NCBI GenBank assembly: GCA_046726275.1
Contig: JBKPAF010000059.1
Coordinates: 1 to 64,000 of the forward strand
Source: DASXTW01 sp046726275
GTDB lineage: Bacteria > Actinomycetota > UBA4738
Direction of reading: 5' to 3'
Length of the DNA: 64,000 nucleotides
Made by a program: the position numbers and the translations under genes. Below the pieces are notes generated by a model, which did not search any database, was not told the DNA's origin, and saw nothing but the letters and a program-made list of their open reading frames with translations. This document shows positions 16,628 through 25,028 of this stretch, one piece after another; position 1 is the stretch's first letter; each line of letters begins with the position of its first letter.

Positions 16628-18121
16628 CTAGCTCACCGCCCTCAGGGCGTTGACCTGGCCGTGGCCGTAGAAGCCGTTGTATCCGATGCCGCCAACGCAG
16701 TCGGCCGCGAAGTCGAAGGGCGGCCCAGGGTTGAACTCGTCGGGACACTCCATCCCGTCGGCGGTGCTGTTGATCCTCGCCGTGACCGCGCTCGGCGACT
16801 GGATGCCGATGCTCTTGACCAGCGCGGCGAGGCCCGCCACGTGCGGGGACGCCATCGAGGTGCCCTGCAGGTACGCGTACGTGGCGCACGGGCTGACCGA
16901 GCAGTCCTCCAGCATCAGCGGGTTACTCGGGTCGAACAGCGCGCGGGGCCACGTCGAGAGCACCCGACCGTTCGGGGCCTTCGGCGTGACCTGGAACCGC
17001 CGGTCACCTCCGGGAGCGATGACCTGGCTCACGCCCACCCCGTAGTTCGAGTAGTACGCCTTCTGGAGCAGGTTGCCATCGGCGTTCACCCCGATGACGC
17101 CGGGGACCTCGACCGGGATGACCTTGCACGAGTTCTGCACCTCTCGACGTTCCGCTTCGCCCGGCGGCCAGTCCGGGCTGATCTCGTCGATGTTCTCCTT
17201 CGACAAGTCCATGTTGAAGTTCCCGGATGCGGCCACGACGACCGTCCCCTTGGAGATGGCGTGCTGAATGGCGCGGCTCTCCGCCTTCCAAATGGCCCGC
17301 TGCTCCGGGTCGTTCAGGCAGTTGAACAGCCACGGGTCGGCGAAGTAGCTATTGTTCGTTACGGCGATGTTGTGGCTGGCCACCCACATGTAGGAGCAGA
17401 TCACCATCTCCGGGAAGAAGAACCCGTCGTCGTTGCTGGACTTGACCCCGGCGATCTTGACGTTTGGCGCGACACCCACGATGCCGACCTGGTTGAGGGC
17501 GGCCGCGACCGTGCCGGCCGTGTGGGTTCCGTGGCCGTTCTTGTCGTTGTCGGGCAGCAGGGGCTGCGGCGCCCCGCTGCTGCAGTCGATGCTGTTCGCA
17601 GCGTCGTAGTTCGGAGCGAGGTCCGGGTGAGTGAAGTCCAGCCCGGTGTCCAGGTCGGCAACCACGATGCTGCTGTCGCCGCCCTCGATCTCATGGGCCT
17701 CCCACACGTGGATCTGCTCCATGTCCCACTGCAGGCCCGAGAGATTGTCCTGCCCGGGTGCGGGGTCCTTCGGCTCTACCCGGGCCTCGCCCTGGTCGAA
17801 CTCGCCCTCGTCGAAGGCCTGGATGCCGAATTTCCCTGTGGCGGCCGCGCCCTCGATCGACCGGTCCGCAGCCAGCAGCTTGTCCCGGAACGAGGCGTCG
17901 TCCGACCTCGCCACGGCCACCCCGATCGCCGAGTAGCTGTGGACCAGGGTCCCGCCTGCCTTGCTGATGGTCGCCGCCGCGTTTGCCGGGATCGAGTTGC
18001 CTTTCCAGAGAACGATGAACGTCCCCGTCGCACCCGAATGGGCCGTGGGAGCGTTGATCGTGGCCGTGAGCCCCGCGACGAGCGTCAGCGCGATCACGAC
18101 CAACCAGCGAGCTTTGCGCAT
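16628..18121 (-). CDS. Secreted S8 (subtilisin-like) serine peptidase
   Basis: A 497-aa exported protease. MRKARWLVVIALTLVAGLTATINAPTAHS is a Sec signal peptide; an I9-like propeptide (FIVLWKGNSIP ... GVAVARSDDASFRDKL) follows. The catalytic triad is visible: Asp in VVADLDTGLDFTHPDL, His in NGHGTHTAGTVAA, and Ser in QGTSMASPHVAGLAALV. ATG 18121 follows AAGGAGGGGGT; an upstream in-frame start at 18172 would bury the signal peptide. The insertion between the His and Ser regions (residues about 270-400) is longer than in subtilisin and contains a WPPGEAERREVQNSC stretch. Convergent with the E2 gene across a shared terminator. Confidence 0.92.
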   Translation of the reverse strand: MRKARWLVVIALTLVAGLTATINAPTAHSGATGTFIVLWKGNSIPANAAATISKAGGTLVHSYSAIGVAVARSDDASFRDKLLAADRSIEGAAATGKFGIQAFDEGEFDQGEARVEPKDPAPGQDNLSGLQWDMEQIHVWEAHEIEGGDSSIVVADLDTGLDFTHPDLAPNYDAANSIDCSSGAPQPLLPDNDKNGHGTHTAGTVAAALNQVGIVGVAPNVKIAGVKSSNDDGFFFPEMVICSYMWVASHNIAVTNNSYFADPWLFNCLNDPEQRAIWKAESRAIQHAISKGTVVVAASGNFNMDLSKENIDEISPDWPPGEAERREVQNSCKVIPVEVPGVIGVNADGNLLQKAYYSNYGVGVSQVIAPGGDRRFQVTPKAPNGRVLSTWPRALFDPSNPLMLEDCSVSPCATYAYLQGTSMASPHVAGLAALVKSIGIQSPSAVTARINSTADGMECPDEFNPGPPFDFAADCVGGIGYNGFYGHGQVNALRAVS

Positions 18122-18266
18122 ACCCCCTCCTTCCCTTGTTGGACGAAAGCCCGGGCACTGTACCCAGGTCACGCCGGGCGGTCAAAGTGAGCGTTCACCC
18201 TGCCACTGTTCGTGGCCGACCCGCTCCTTGGACCGGGCTGCGCCTGAGTCGCCCTGTGTGAAGCCC

Positions 18267-18941
18267 CTACCGGACCGAAGGGGCGAGAGCGAGCGGCTCG
18301 AGGGGTTGCTTCGCCCTGGTCGGGGCCCCTCGACAGGCCTGGTTGAGGAACCGGTAGGGACTGACCGCCCCCCCGCCTCGCGGGTGCCACTCGAAGTGGT
18401 CGTGAGGAGAGCCACCCCTGGCGTTCCCGGTGTTCCCGACGTACCCGACGATGTCGCCCGCCCTCACCTTTCCGAGCTTCCCGAGCCGGCTGAGATGGGC
18501 GTTGAAGACGAAGCCTCGCTTCCCGTAGACGTAGACGCCAAGTCCACCCGGCCCGCTGATCGACTTCTTGGTCCTGCCGTCGAACGGGGCCCGGATCGGC
18601 GTGCCGTGGGGGGCCATGATGTCGTTGCCCTGGTGTCGATGACCTGCCCGAGGCGCGCCGAACGTGTCGACGTAGTGCCTAGGCCGATCGACCGGACAGA
18701 CCTCGAATATCCGGTTCGGCCCTTCCGGGGCAACCTCCGGGAGCGGCTCGGCGCGGATCTGGTCCTCCGACGGCACCTTGAGCCCGGCGAAGTCGCCGAT
18801 GTACCGGTCACTGGCCGCGCCGGCGCCGGGTGCGGCAACTACAACTGTGATGAAAGACACGAACAGCAGTCCCGCGGCCGTGACTCGGCCGCGTCGGGAC
18901 CAGCGCGTACCATCGGAAGGCCTCGCGGGCATTTCGATCAT
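18267..18941 (-). CDS. Secreted M23-family (LytM-like) peptidase
   Basis: A 224-aa protein with a signal peptide (VTAAGLLFVSFITVVVAAPGAGAAS) and one M23 domain in residues about 85-205. Zinc-site motifs are HRHQGNDIMAPHGTPI (H-x3-D) and SPHDHFEW (H-x-H), with VFNAHLSRLG between them. Active members cut peptidoglycan cross-bridges; all ligands appear present. It is transcribed away from the cupredoxin gene and toward the subtilisin, 145 bp upstream of it, so a shared transcript is possible. A second M23 protein lies at 55373. Confidence 0.87.
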   Translation of the reverse strand: MIEMPARPSDGTRWSRRGRVTAAGLLFVSFITVVVAAPGAGAASDRYIGDFAGLKVPSEDQIRAEPLPEVAPEGPNRIFEVCPVDRPRHYVDTFGAPRAGHRHQGNDIMAPHGTPIRAPFDGRTKKSISGPGGLGVYVYGKRGFVFNAHLSRLGKLGKVRAGDIVGYVGNTGNARGGSPHDHFEWHPRGGGAVSPYRFLNQACRGAPTRAKQPLEPLALAPSVR

Positions 18942-19073
18942 GGATGTGGCAACGGAGGGTACCAGGAGGACTGGGGCCGTGACATCCCTCGGTCATCGAC
19001 CCCCCCGGGGTCACCTTGAGGGCGATATTCTTCGAACGCCGGTCCTAGGCCGCCCGATGGGAGGTGGCCGTCC

Positions 19074-19688
19074 GTGGGGGTGCGCCTCGTGCTTGGATTG
19101 CTCGATTCGTCAGCGGTGACCCTTGCCGTGGTCCTGGGGATCCCGGTCGCCATCGGGTTGGTCGTCGCGCTCGGGATCCGGCGGAAGACGCCGCCGCTGG
19201 TGCTCCTGGCCGGCAGCCTGATCGTGTGCGGGATCGCGATCCTGGCGGCGTGGGCCATCTTCCAGCCGGCCGGAGGCACCGCGGGGGGGTCGACCTCTTC
19301 CTCGCCTGCGTCCCCGCCGGCTTCATCGCCCGGAGGCGGGGGGTCCGGCCCCCCGCCCGTCAGCTTCTCGTGCTCGCCGAGCGGCACCCAGCTTCAGGAG
19401 ACCGCGAAGGGGATCGCCTTCGAGGAGAAATGTCTGGCGGCGCCGGCCGATCAGGCGTTCACGATCGAGTTCCAGAACCAGGACCCCGGGACCCCCCACA
19501 ACATCCACATCTTCTCCGCGGACCCGAGGGAGGATCCCAACGCCCGATCGCTCTTCTCGGGGGAGCTGGTCACGGGGCCGAGCAGCATGACCTACCAGGT
19601 GCAGGCCCTTCCGGCCGGGAGATACTTCTTCCACTGCGATGTCCACCCCACGCAGATGCTGGGGGGATTCGTGGTCGGCGAGGTCTAG
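19074..19688 (+). CDS. Membrane-anchored cupredoxin-domain protein
   Basis: A 204-aa protein with two N-terminal membrane helices (SAVTLAVVLGIPVAIGLVVALGI; LVLLAGSLIVCGIAILAAWAIF), a Ser/Pro/Gly linker and an extracellular cupredoxin domain. Copper ligands fit a type-1 site: His in TPHNIHIF, then Cys, His and Met in FHCDVHPTQMLGG. GTG 19074 follows GGGAGG by 8 nt. Such proteins carry electrons or bind copper near terminal oxidases, but no oxidase gene is adjacent. Domain assignment is solid; role is inferred. Confidence 0.85.
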   Translation: MGVRLVLGLLDSSAVTLAVVLGIPVAIGLVVALGIRRKTPPLVLLAGSLIVCGIAILAAWAIFQPAGGTAGGSTSSSPASPPASSPGGGGSGPPPVSFSCSPSGTQLQETAKGIAFEEKCLAAPADQAFTIEFQNQDPGTPHNIHIFSADPREDPNARSLFSGELVTGPSSMTYQVQALPAGRYFFHCDVHPTQMLGGFVVGEV

Positions 19689-19701
19689 GCGCTCCGGCCG
19701 G

Positions 19702-20784
19702 TCACGGAAGGATCAGGTGAAGGTCCCCGAACTCGTGCCAGAGATATCCCTCCGCGAGGGCGGCCCTGTAGGAGGCCTCCACCAAGGAACGGCCACCTAC
19801 GGCCTCGAGCAGGGACAGGTGGGATCCGCCGCTTGTGTGCCAACCTGTCAGAAGACCGTCGACCACACTGACCCCCTCCTCGGGTGTCACCACCACGTCC
19901 GTCCAGCCCTCCCGGGCGACGGCTTCGCCGTGTCGTTCGGCCGCTGACTCGAGGGCCCGAACCACGGTCGTGCCAACGGCCACGACCCGCCCCCCTCCGG
20001 CCCGGATCGCATTCACCAACTGGGTGGTCGTGGACGGGACCCGGAAGAGCTCCGGGTAGGGCGGCTCGCCTTCCTCCAACGAGGACACGCCCGTGTGCAG
20101 CACGATGGGAGCGATGGCCACGCCTTCTGCCACCAGCCGGGTGACGAGCTCAGGGGTGAACGCCCGGCCGGCGCTGGGCATCTCGGCGCTTCCGGGCTCG
20201 AGGGCGTAGACGGTCTGGTAGGAGGACAGCGGCCACGGCCGCCGGACGTGGGGATAGCGGATGGGCTCGCCGTGGCGGCGGAGGTATGGGAGGAGACCCT
20301 CGGGAAGCTCCACGTCGGCCAGCCAGAGGCGGGTCGAAGGCTTCGCGGATCTCTTCAAGGGTGCGCTGCGGAACGGGGCAACCAGACGGGCCGTTCCGCC
20401 CGCCGGCAGACGAAGGCACTGGCCGGCCCGGCCGTCGGGGAACGGGATCGAGGCGACTCCACGAGGGAGGCGCAGCTCCACCAGCCACCGGGCGTCCGGA
20501 GCGCGCGAGGACAGGTGCAGCCGCAGCTGGAGCCCTTCGCTAGTGATAGCGGGAACCGAGACGGGGAGGGTTCGGGACGTGTTGATGACCAGGAGGTCTC
20601 CCGGGTGAAGAAACCGCGGGAGGTCGTGGAATCGGGCGTGGACCAGCCGTCCATCGTGCCGGTAGGCAATCATCAGGCGCACCTCGTCCCGGTTCAGGCC
20701 ACGTGCCTCCGGGGGCTCCGTGGCCTCGAGCTGCGGCGGAACCTCGAATCGCAGGGGCCGAGACAGCTCCAGCGCGGCGCTCAC
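19702..20784 (-). CDS. S-adenosylmethionine:tRNA ribosyltransferase-isomerase (QueA-like, divergent)
   Basis: A 360-aa QueA-fold protein. Shared features are FHDLPRFLHPGDLLVINTSR, the region around LHTGVSSLEEGEPPYPELFRVP, GGRVVAVGTTVVRALES and the C-terminal GYLWHEFGDLHLIL. True QueA adds the epoxycyclopentane ring precursor to queuosine-tRNA. Here the canonical FNDTRV is INTSRT and the TFxPVR loop is altered, matching a paralogous group found in actinobacteria that usually lack queuosine synthesis. No queC/D/E/F/G or tgt is in the window. It overlaps the SDR gene by 4 bp (ATGA-type), so they are coupled. Function may differ from the name. Confidence 0.8.
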   Translation of the reverse strand: MSAALELSRPLRFEVPPQLEATEPPEARGLNRDEVRLMIAYRHDGRLVHARFHDLPRFLHPGDLLVINTSRTLPVSVPAITSEGLQLRLHLSSRAPDARWLVELRLPRGVASIPFPDGRAGQCLRLPAGGTARLVAPFRSAPLKRSAKPSTRLWLADVELPEGLLPYLRRHGEPIRYPHVRRPWPLSSYQTVYALEPGSAEMPSAGRAFTPELVTRLVAEGVAIAPIVLHTGVSSLEEGEPPYPELFRVPSTTTQLVNAIRAGGGRVVAVGTTVVRALESAAERHGEAVAREGWTDVVVTPEEGVSVVDGLLTGWHTSGGSHLSLLEAVGGRSLVEASYRAALAEGYLWHEFGDLHLILP

Positions 20785-21503
20785 GCGAGGCTGCCGGCCT
20801 TCTCCAGGATGAGTGGGGGCACGAGGTCCCGAGCCCAGTACCGGCCGCTCGGGAGGTCCTCCTCGATCAGACGGAGGATGCCCGGGACGCTCGCTTCCGG
20901 GGGGAGCCGATCGGAGACGTCCTCACCCGGGAACGCATCCTGCTGCATCTGGGTGTTCATATCGCCCGGATCGACCCAGTAGATCCTGAGCTCGGGATGC
21001 TCGGCGGCGAGCACGCTGGAGACCTGCTCGAGGGCGGCCTTGGACGAGCCGTAGCCTCCCCAACCCGAGTAACTCTCGACCGCAGCATCCGAGGTCACGT
21101 TGATCACTCGCCCCGCGGACCCACGCAGGAGCGGAAGCGCGCGTTGAAACAGCGCCAGCGGAGCCAGCGCGTTGATCTCATAGACCCGGACGAGCTCGTC
21201 GATCGGGTAGTCGGCCAGCATGGGCCGAGGGCTCAGTCCGATCGTGCTGGCGTTGTTCATCAGGAGATCAAGGCCACCCAGCTCCTCCGCCATCCGTACC
21301 AGCTCCGAGCGATGCCTCTCGTCCCGGACGTCGCCGGGAACGGCCCGGACCTCGGTCGCCCCGCCGAGCTCGCTCGCCACCGCCCCGAGGTGCGCCTCGC
21401 CCCGGGCGTCGATCACCAGCGCCCATCCTCGATGGGCCAGCGCTCTCGCCACTGCCAGACCTAGACCTCGGGAAGCTCCCGTGATCACCGCCACGGGCTT
21501 CAT
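20781..21503 (-). CDS. SDR family NAD(P)-dependent oxidoreductase
   Basis: A 240-aa classical short-chain dehydrogenase. The cofactor loop is ITGASRGLGLAVARAL, LLMNNAST is the NNAG-type motif, and the catalytic set is Ser (VTSDAA), Tyr and Lys (YGSSKAALEQ). An Asp after the second strand (VIDARGEA) leaves the NAD versus NADP preference open. ATG 21503 is chosen because GGAAGGGAG precedes it; an earlier ATG at 21521 lies in front of that SD. It is translationally coupled to the QueA-like gene, a link that suggests a common pathway. Substrate unknown. Confidence 0.88.
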   Translation of the reverse strand: MKPVAVITGASRGLGLAVARALAHRGWALVIDARGEAHLGAVASELGGATEVRAVPGDVRDERHRSELVRMAEELGGLDLLMNNASTIGLSPRPMLADYPIDELVRVYEINALAPLALFQRALPLLRGSAGRVINVTSDAAVESYSGWGGYGSSKAALEQVSSVLAAEHPELRIYWVDPGDMNTQMQQDAFPGEDVSDRLPPEASVPGILRLIEEDLPSGRYWARDLVPPLILEKAGSLA

Positions 21504-21663
21504 TCGGTTGCTCCCTTCCATCTCCGCTCCTCACGTCCGTTGGAGGCAACGGTAGCCGCCGGGGCCGCCCGGCCCATCGGAGCGGGGACGGAACCTCGGT
21601 CGGTCCATGGGATGAGGCGGGAGTCCACCCGGAGGAGGAGCCCAGCGCAACGGGAGACTCGCG

Positions 21664-21669
21664 TACCGT
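21664..21669 (+). promoter_or_regulatory. -10 element (TACCGT) for a leaderless PLP-lyase transcript
   Basis: TACCGT ends 6 nt before the GTG at 21676, and the interval has no SD. The geometry matches leaderless initiation. Confidence 0.42.
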
Positions 21670-21675
21670 AGTGGC

Positions 21676-22668
21676 GTGATCGCCTTCGATGACGTCGAGG
21701 CGGCGGCCGATCGGCTCGAAGGAGTCGCTCACCGGACCCCCGTGCTGCACTCGCGCACCCTCGACGGGTTGACCAGTGCGTCGGTCTTCCTGAAGGCAGA
21801 GAACTTCCAGCGAGGGGGCGCCTTCAAATTCCGCGGGGCGTACAACCGGATCTCCACGCTCGTTCCCGAGCAGCTCGCGGCGGGGGTGACGGCCTACTCG
21901 TCTGGGAATCACGCTCAGGCGGTCGCGCTCGCCGCCCGGTTGGTCGGAACCCACGCGACCATCCTCATGCCGGCGGATGCCCCGGCCTCGAAGGTCGAGG
22001 CGACCGCCGGATACGGCGCCGAGATCGTCCGCTACGACCGGTACCGCGAGGATCGGGCCGAGCTGGCTGCCCGGCTGGCGGCCGACCGGGGCCTTGCCCT
22101 CGTTCCTCCATTCGATGACCCCCTGGTGATGGCTGGGCAGGGCACCGCGGCGTTGGAGCTCCTACACGATGTGCCCGATCTGGCATTGCTCATGACCCCC
22201 ATCGGGGGCGGGGGCTTGATCGCCGGCTGCGCGACCGCCGCGAAGGCCCTCCGTCCCGGCATCCGGGTGGTCGGCGTGGAGCCCGAGCACGGCGACGACA
22301 CCAAGCGCTCACTGGAACGGGGTGAGCGGGTCCGGCTTCCCGGGGTGCCGGTCACCATCGCGGACGGCCTGCAGCTGGCCGTCCCCGGCGAGCTGCCCTT
22401 CGAGGTGATCTGCAAACTGGTGGACGAGGTGGTCCTGGTGAGCGACGAGGAGATCGTGGCCGCGATGAGGTTCCTGTTCGACCGTCTGAAGGTCGTGGTC
22501 GAGCCGAGCGGGGCGGTGCCCGTGGCCGCGTTGCTCACAGGGAAGCTCGATGCCTCGGGGCTCCGGGTGGGCGCGATCCTCTCCGGAGGCAACGTCGGGG
22601 CGGACCGCTTCGTCCAGCTCCTCGGGGTCACTTCCCCGCCCGACCACTCGCCGGACCAGCCGGGCTAG
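21676..22668 (+). CDS. Threonine/serine dehydratase family PLP enzyme
   Basis: A 330-aa fold-type II PLP enzyme. The Schiff-base lysine is in FKFRGAYN, the SSGNHAQA loop binds the substrate carboxylate, and a tetraglycine phosphate loop (PIGGGGLIAG) is present. It lacks the C-terminal ACT-like regulatory domain of biosynthetic IlvA, so it resembles catabolic threonine dehydratase, serine racemase or threo-3-hydroxyaspartate ammonia-lyase. These convert hydroxy-amino acids to 2-oxoacids and ammonia; the exact substrate cannot be read from sequence. It is monocistronic, divergent from the SDR gene. GTG start, apparently leaderless. Confidence 0.88.
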   Translation: MIAFDDVEAAADRLEGVAHRTPVLHSRTLDGLTSASVFLKAENFQRGGAFKFRGAYNRISTLVPEQLAAGVTAYSSGNHAQAVALAARLVGTHATILMPADAPASKVEATAGYGAEIVRYDRYREDRAELAARLAADRGLALVPPFDDPLVMAGQGTAALELLHDVPDLALLMTPIGGGGLIAGCATAAKALRPGIRVVGVEPEHGDDTKRSLERGERVRLPGVPVTIADGLQLAVPGELPFEVICKLVDEVVLVSDEEIVAAMRFLFDRLKVVVEPSGAVPVAALLTGKLDASGLRVGAILSGGNVGADRFVQLLGVTSPPDHSPDQPG

Positions 22669-22754
22669 ACCCCAGCTCCGCAGAACCATCCGCCGAAGGG
22701 CGGTCTCACCGACTCGGAGGCTCCGTCCGATAACCCCTGCAAACGGACTCATCC

Positions 22755-23336
22755 ATGCGCGCAGGGAAACAGACGACGTCACCGATACAAGGGCAGGAGA
22801 AAGCTGGCTCCTCCGCCCTCCAAGGCCTGGTCGAGCGGGCGGGCCGCGGTGATGTCGATGCGTTCAGAGACCTTTTCGATCGGTACGCTCAGCGGGTCTT
22901 CCGCTTTGCCCATGCGCGCCTGGGAAGGGACCAGGACGCCCAGGACGCGGCCCAGGACGTCTTCCTCGCCGCCTGGCAGGGACTCCCCACGTTCCGTTAC
23001 GAGCACGCCGGCTCGTTCCCGGGCTGGATCTTCGGGATCGCCCGCCATGTGGTCGCCGAACACCAGAGGAGAGCCTTCCGTCACCGTTGGTCTCCCCTCG
23101 ACGACGCCCCCGAGGGGTCCGTCGACTTCGAAGGCCAGGTCCTCTCTCAACGCGTTCTGGTCGAGGAGCTGGGGCGGCTTCCCGAGACGCAGCGAGAGGT
23201 CCTGATGCTGCGGTTCGTCGCCGGCCTGTCCGCTCGAGAGGTGGGAGGCGCGGTCGGAAAGACCGAGTCCGCCGTCGTCTCCCTGCAGGTCCGGGGTCTG
23301 GATGCGCTCAGGCGACGACTGGGAAGGCTGGCATGA
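22755..23336 (+). CDS. ECF-family RNA polymerase sigma factor
   Basis: A 193-aa group IV sigma factor. Region 2 (FRDLFDRYAQRVFRFAHARLG ... DAAQDVFLAAWQGLPTF, then WIFGIARHVVAEHQRR) binds core polymerase and the -10; region 4 (LPETQREVLMLRFVAGLSAREVGGAVGKTESAVVSLQ) contains the -35-binding HTH. The stop overlaps the next gene by 4 bp (ATGA). The coupled partner carries a membrane helix and a DUF5667-like segment, an arrangement common for actinobacterial ECF sigma factors with an atypical anti-sigma or effector protein. The regulon is unknown. Confidence 0.92.
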   Translation: MRAGKQTTSPIQGQEKAGSSALQGLVERAGRGDVDAFRDLFDRYAQRVFRFAHARLGRDQDAQDAAQDVFLAAWQGLPTFRYEHAGSFPGWIFGIARHVVAEHQRRAFRHRWSPLDDAPEGSVDFEGQVLSQRVLVEELGRLPETQREVLMLRFVAGLSAREVGGAVGKTESAVVSLQVRGLDALRRRLGRLA

Positions 23337-24268
23337 ACAGGGCCAAGGCGTTCGAGCGCTACTGGTCGGAGTGCGAACGTCCTCTGCGACCGGTGGAGGA
23401 GGCGCTGCCCGCCTGCCCGGAGATTGCGGGACCGGTGGCCACGGCCTCCGCGCTGCGCCGATATGCGGAGGCCATCCCGACGATGGATCTGGACTCGGCG
23501 TGGGAGGGGGTGGCGGCGCGCTTGGAGACCATCCCTTCACCGGAGTCCTCGAGCCCGGAGGCCGCTCAGCCAGACGGCCGCGTGCGGGCTGGAAGCACGG
23601 TCACCCTCCTTCGGCCACGACCTCGGTGGACCGTGCGGGCGGCCTTCGTGGCCGTGGCCGCCATGGTCGCGCTCTGCACCGTGTCGCTCCGGGCATCTCC
23701 CGGGTCTGCCCTCTATCCGGTGCGGCGGACCGTGGAGCGTGCCGCGCTGGCCCTCTCTCCAAGGGACGGGGCGATCCACCTGCGCGTGGCGACGGCCAGG
23801 CTCGATGACCTCCTGGCCTCCCTCCGGGAGGGTCCGGTCCAGGCAGCACCCGGTCTGGCAAGGTCCATCGTCGTCAACAGGGCGGCTGCGGGTCGCGCCG
23901 GAGCGGACCTCGGTGACCTGGATCTGCGGATCGCCCTCGAGGTTCCGGATGCGCTGGAAGCGGCTCACCCTTCAATCGCTTCCCTGGTTCGAACCATCCT
24001 CGGAGACCTCCTTCCTCCCGAGCAGTCGCCAGCCCAGGGGGTCCGGCCCGTCCCCGGGCCGGCCGACCACGGGAACAAGGGCAAGGTCGACAAGAAAGAC
24101 CGGTCCAAAGGGCGTGACCTGGGGTCGGATCACGGATCCGGCGGGGGAGAGCGTGGCCAGGGAAACGGACAGCAGGGCCGAGACGATGATGGCCCCAAAG
24201 ACCCCGCCCCGCCCAAGGAGAAGGGGCCGCAGAAACAGGGCGACGCAGGCCAAGAACGAGACGTCTAG
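23333..24268 (+). CDS. Single-TM protein with DUF5667-like domain, sigma-factor partner
   Basis: A 311-aa protein coupled to the sigma factor. Residues 1-100 are cytoplasmic with FERYWSECERPLRP at the front. One membrane helix (RAAFVAVAAMVALCTVSL) follows near residue 105, and then SPGSALYPVRRTVERAALALSPRDGAIHLRVATARLDDLLA, the DUF5667 signature in ECF-associated actinobacterial proteins. The final 75 residues are highly charged and Gly/Lys/Asp-rich low complexity. No ZAS zinc motif (Hx3Cx2C) of classical anti-sigma factors is visible, so direct anti-sigma activity is an inference from coupling. Confidence 0.78.
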   Translation: MNRAKAFERYWSECERPLRPVEEALPACPEIAGPVATASALRRYAEAIPTMDLDSAWEGVAARLETIPSPESSSPEAAQPDGRVRAGSTVTLLRPRPRWTVRAAFVAVAAMVALCTVSLRASPGSALYPVRRTVERAALALSPRDGAIHLRVATARLDDLLASLREGPVQAAPGLARSIVVNRAAAGRAGADLGDLDLRIALEVPDALEAAHPSIASLVRTILGDLLPPEQSPAQGVRPVPGPADHGNKGKVDKKDRSKGRDLGSDHGSGGGERGQGNGQQGRDDDGPKDPAPPKEKGPQKQGDAGQERDV

Positions 24269-24345
24269 GTGCGGCGTTTCGGATCTCACGGCACAACACA
24301 GGAACTCCACTCCTAGGACACTGTGGGGCCGCCACCCGGTGCCCC

Positions 24346-24798
24346 TCAGTGTTTGAGCGACCGCCGGCGTGACCGGAGGTCGGCGAGGAACGAGAAGAGC
24401 AGGAACGCGGGCACTACCAGTGCGAAGGTGAGGATGGAACCTTCGACGAGCGCCTGCCGGATGAACTCGAGATCCTCGCCGCCGAGAGTGAAGTAGAACA
24501 CCGCCACGATCAAGAGGAAGAAGGCGTACCCTCCGATCGCGGTCCCCGCGAGATGCCTGATCAGGTCACCCCACCGCGGAACGCCACCGCCTTGCTTCTC
24601 CTCCCTCGGCCCGGACCTCGGCGATCGTCGCCCGGCGGTGACCCGGTAGGAGATGAGCAGACCGAGGAAGACCAGGTATGCGGCAGCGACAGGGATGACG
24701 TCGTGCCGAAGCACGTCCCACCGATCCAGAGGATCCTCCCCCGCCACGCCCTGAGCGAGGAGCTGCGCAGCCCAACTCGATTGGGCCAAGCTCGCCAT
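24346..24798 (-). CDS. Membrane protein of unknown function (partner of DUF6186-like protein)
   Basis: A 150-aa protein with three predicted helices (HDVIPVAAAYLVFLGLLISYRV; LAGTAIGGYAFFLLIVAVFYF; GSILTFALVVPAFLLFSFLADL) and a basic cytoplasmic loop. ATG 24798 overlaps the preceding gene's stop (TGATG), which fixes the start; the longer open frame only reads through the upstream gene out of phase. The pair resembles the adjacent DUF6186/DUF6256 membrane proteins of streptomycetes, from memory of the domain patterns. Function is not known. Confidence 0.7.
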   Translation of the reverse strand: MASLAQSSWAAQLLAQGVAGEDPLDRWDVLRHDVIPVAAAYLVFLGLLISYRVTAGRRSPRSGPREEKQGGGVPRWGDLIRHLAGTAIGGYAFFLLIVAVFYFTLGGEDLEFIRQALVEGSILTFALVVPAFLLFSFLADLRSRRRSLKH

Positions 24799-25028
24799 CA
24801 GGCTCTGAGGAAGAACCGCCATCCCCGGACGAACAGGTGCCAGCCGAACCACAACCAGAGTCCGAACAGCACCCATCGGCCCACGGAGTACCGCATGACC
24901 ACCCGGATGATGTCGCTGAGCGCGGGCCAAGCGTCGTCGTTCCGCACGAGCCCCAAGCCCTGGTAGGCGAGCACCGCGCCGATCAACAGGGCCCAGATGG
25001 TGAGTCCGATCATCGCCTTCCTCCTCAC
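24798..25028 (-). CDS. DUF6186-like small membrane protein
   Basis: A 76-aa protein with two helices (MIGLTIWALLIGAVLAYQGLG and WVLFGLWLWFGWHLFVRGW). The ending WLWFGWHLFVR is the hallmark I associate with DUF6186. It is translationally coupled to the next gene through TGATG. Start at 25028 follows GTGAGGAGGAAGG. Role unknown. Confidence 0.7.
   Translation of the reverse strand: MRRKAMIGLTIWALLIGAVLAYQGLGLVRNDDAWPALSDIIRVVMRYSVGRWVLFGLWLWFGWHLFVRGWRFFLRA

Noticed and set aside
15440..18190. 916-codon plus-strand frame across E2 and the subtilisin gene
   Set aside because: It runs out of frame through E2, across the terminator, and antisense to the protease; no recognisable domain.
23985..24005. 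GGTTCGAACC resembling a tRNA T-loop
   Set aside because: It lies inside the coding sequence of the DUF5667 protein and no surrounding cloverleaf pairs.
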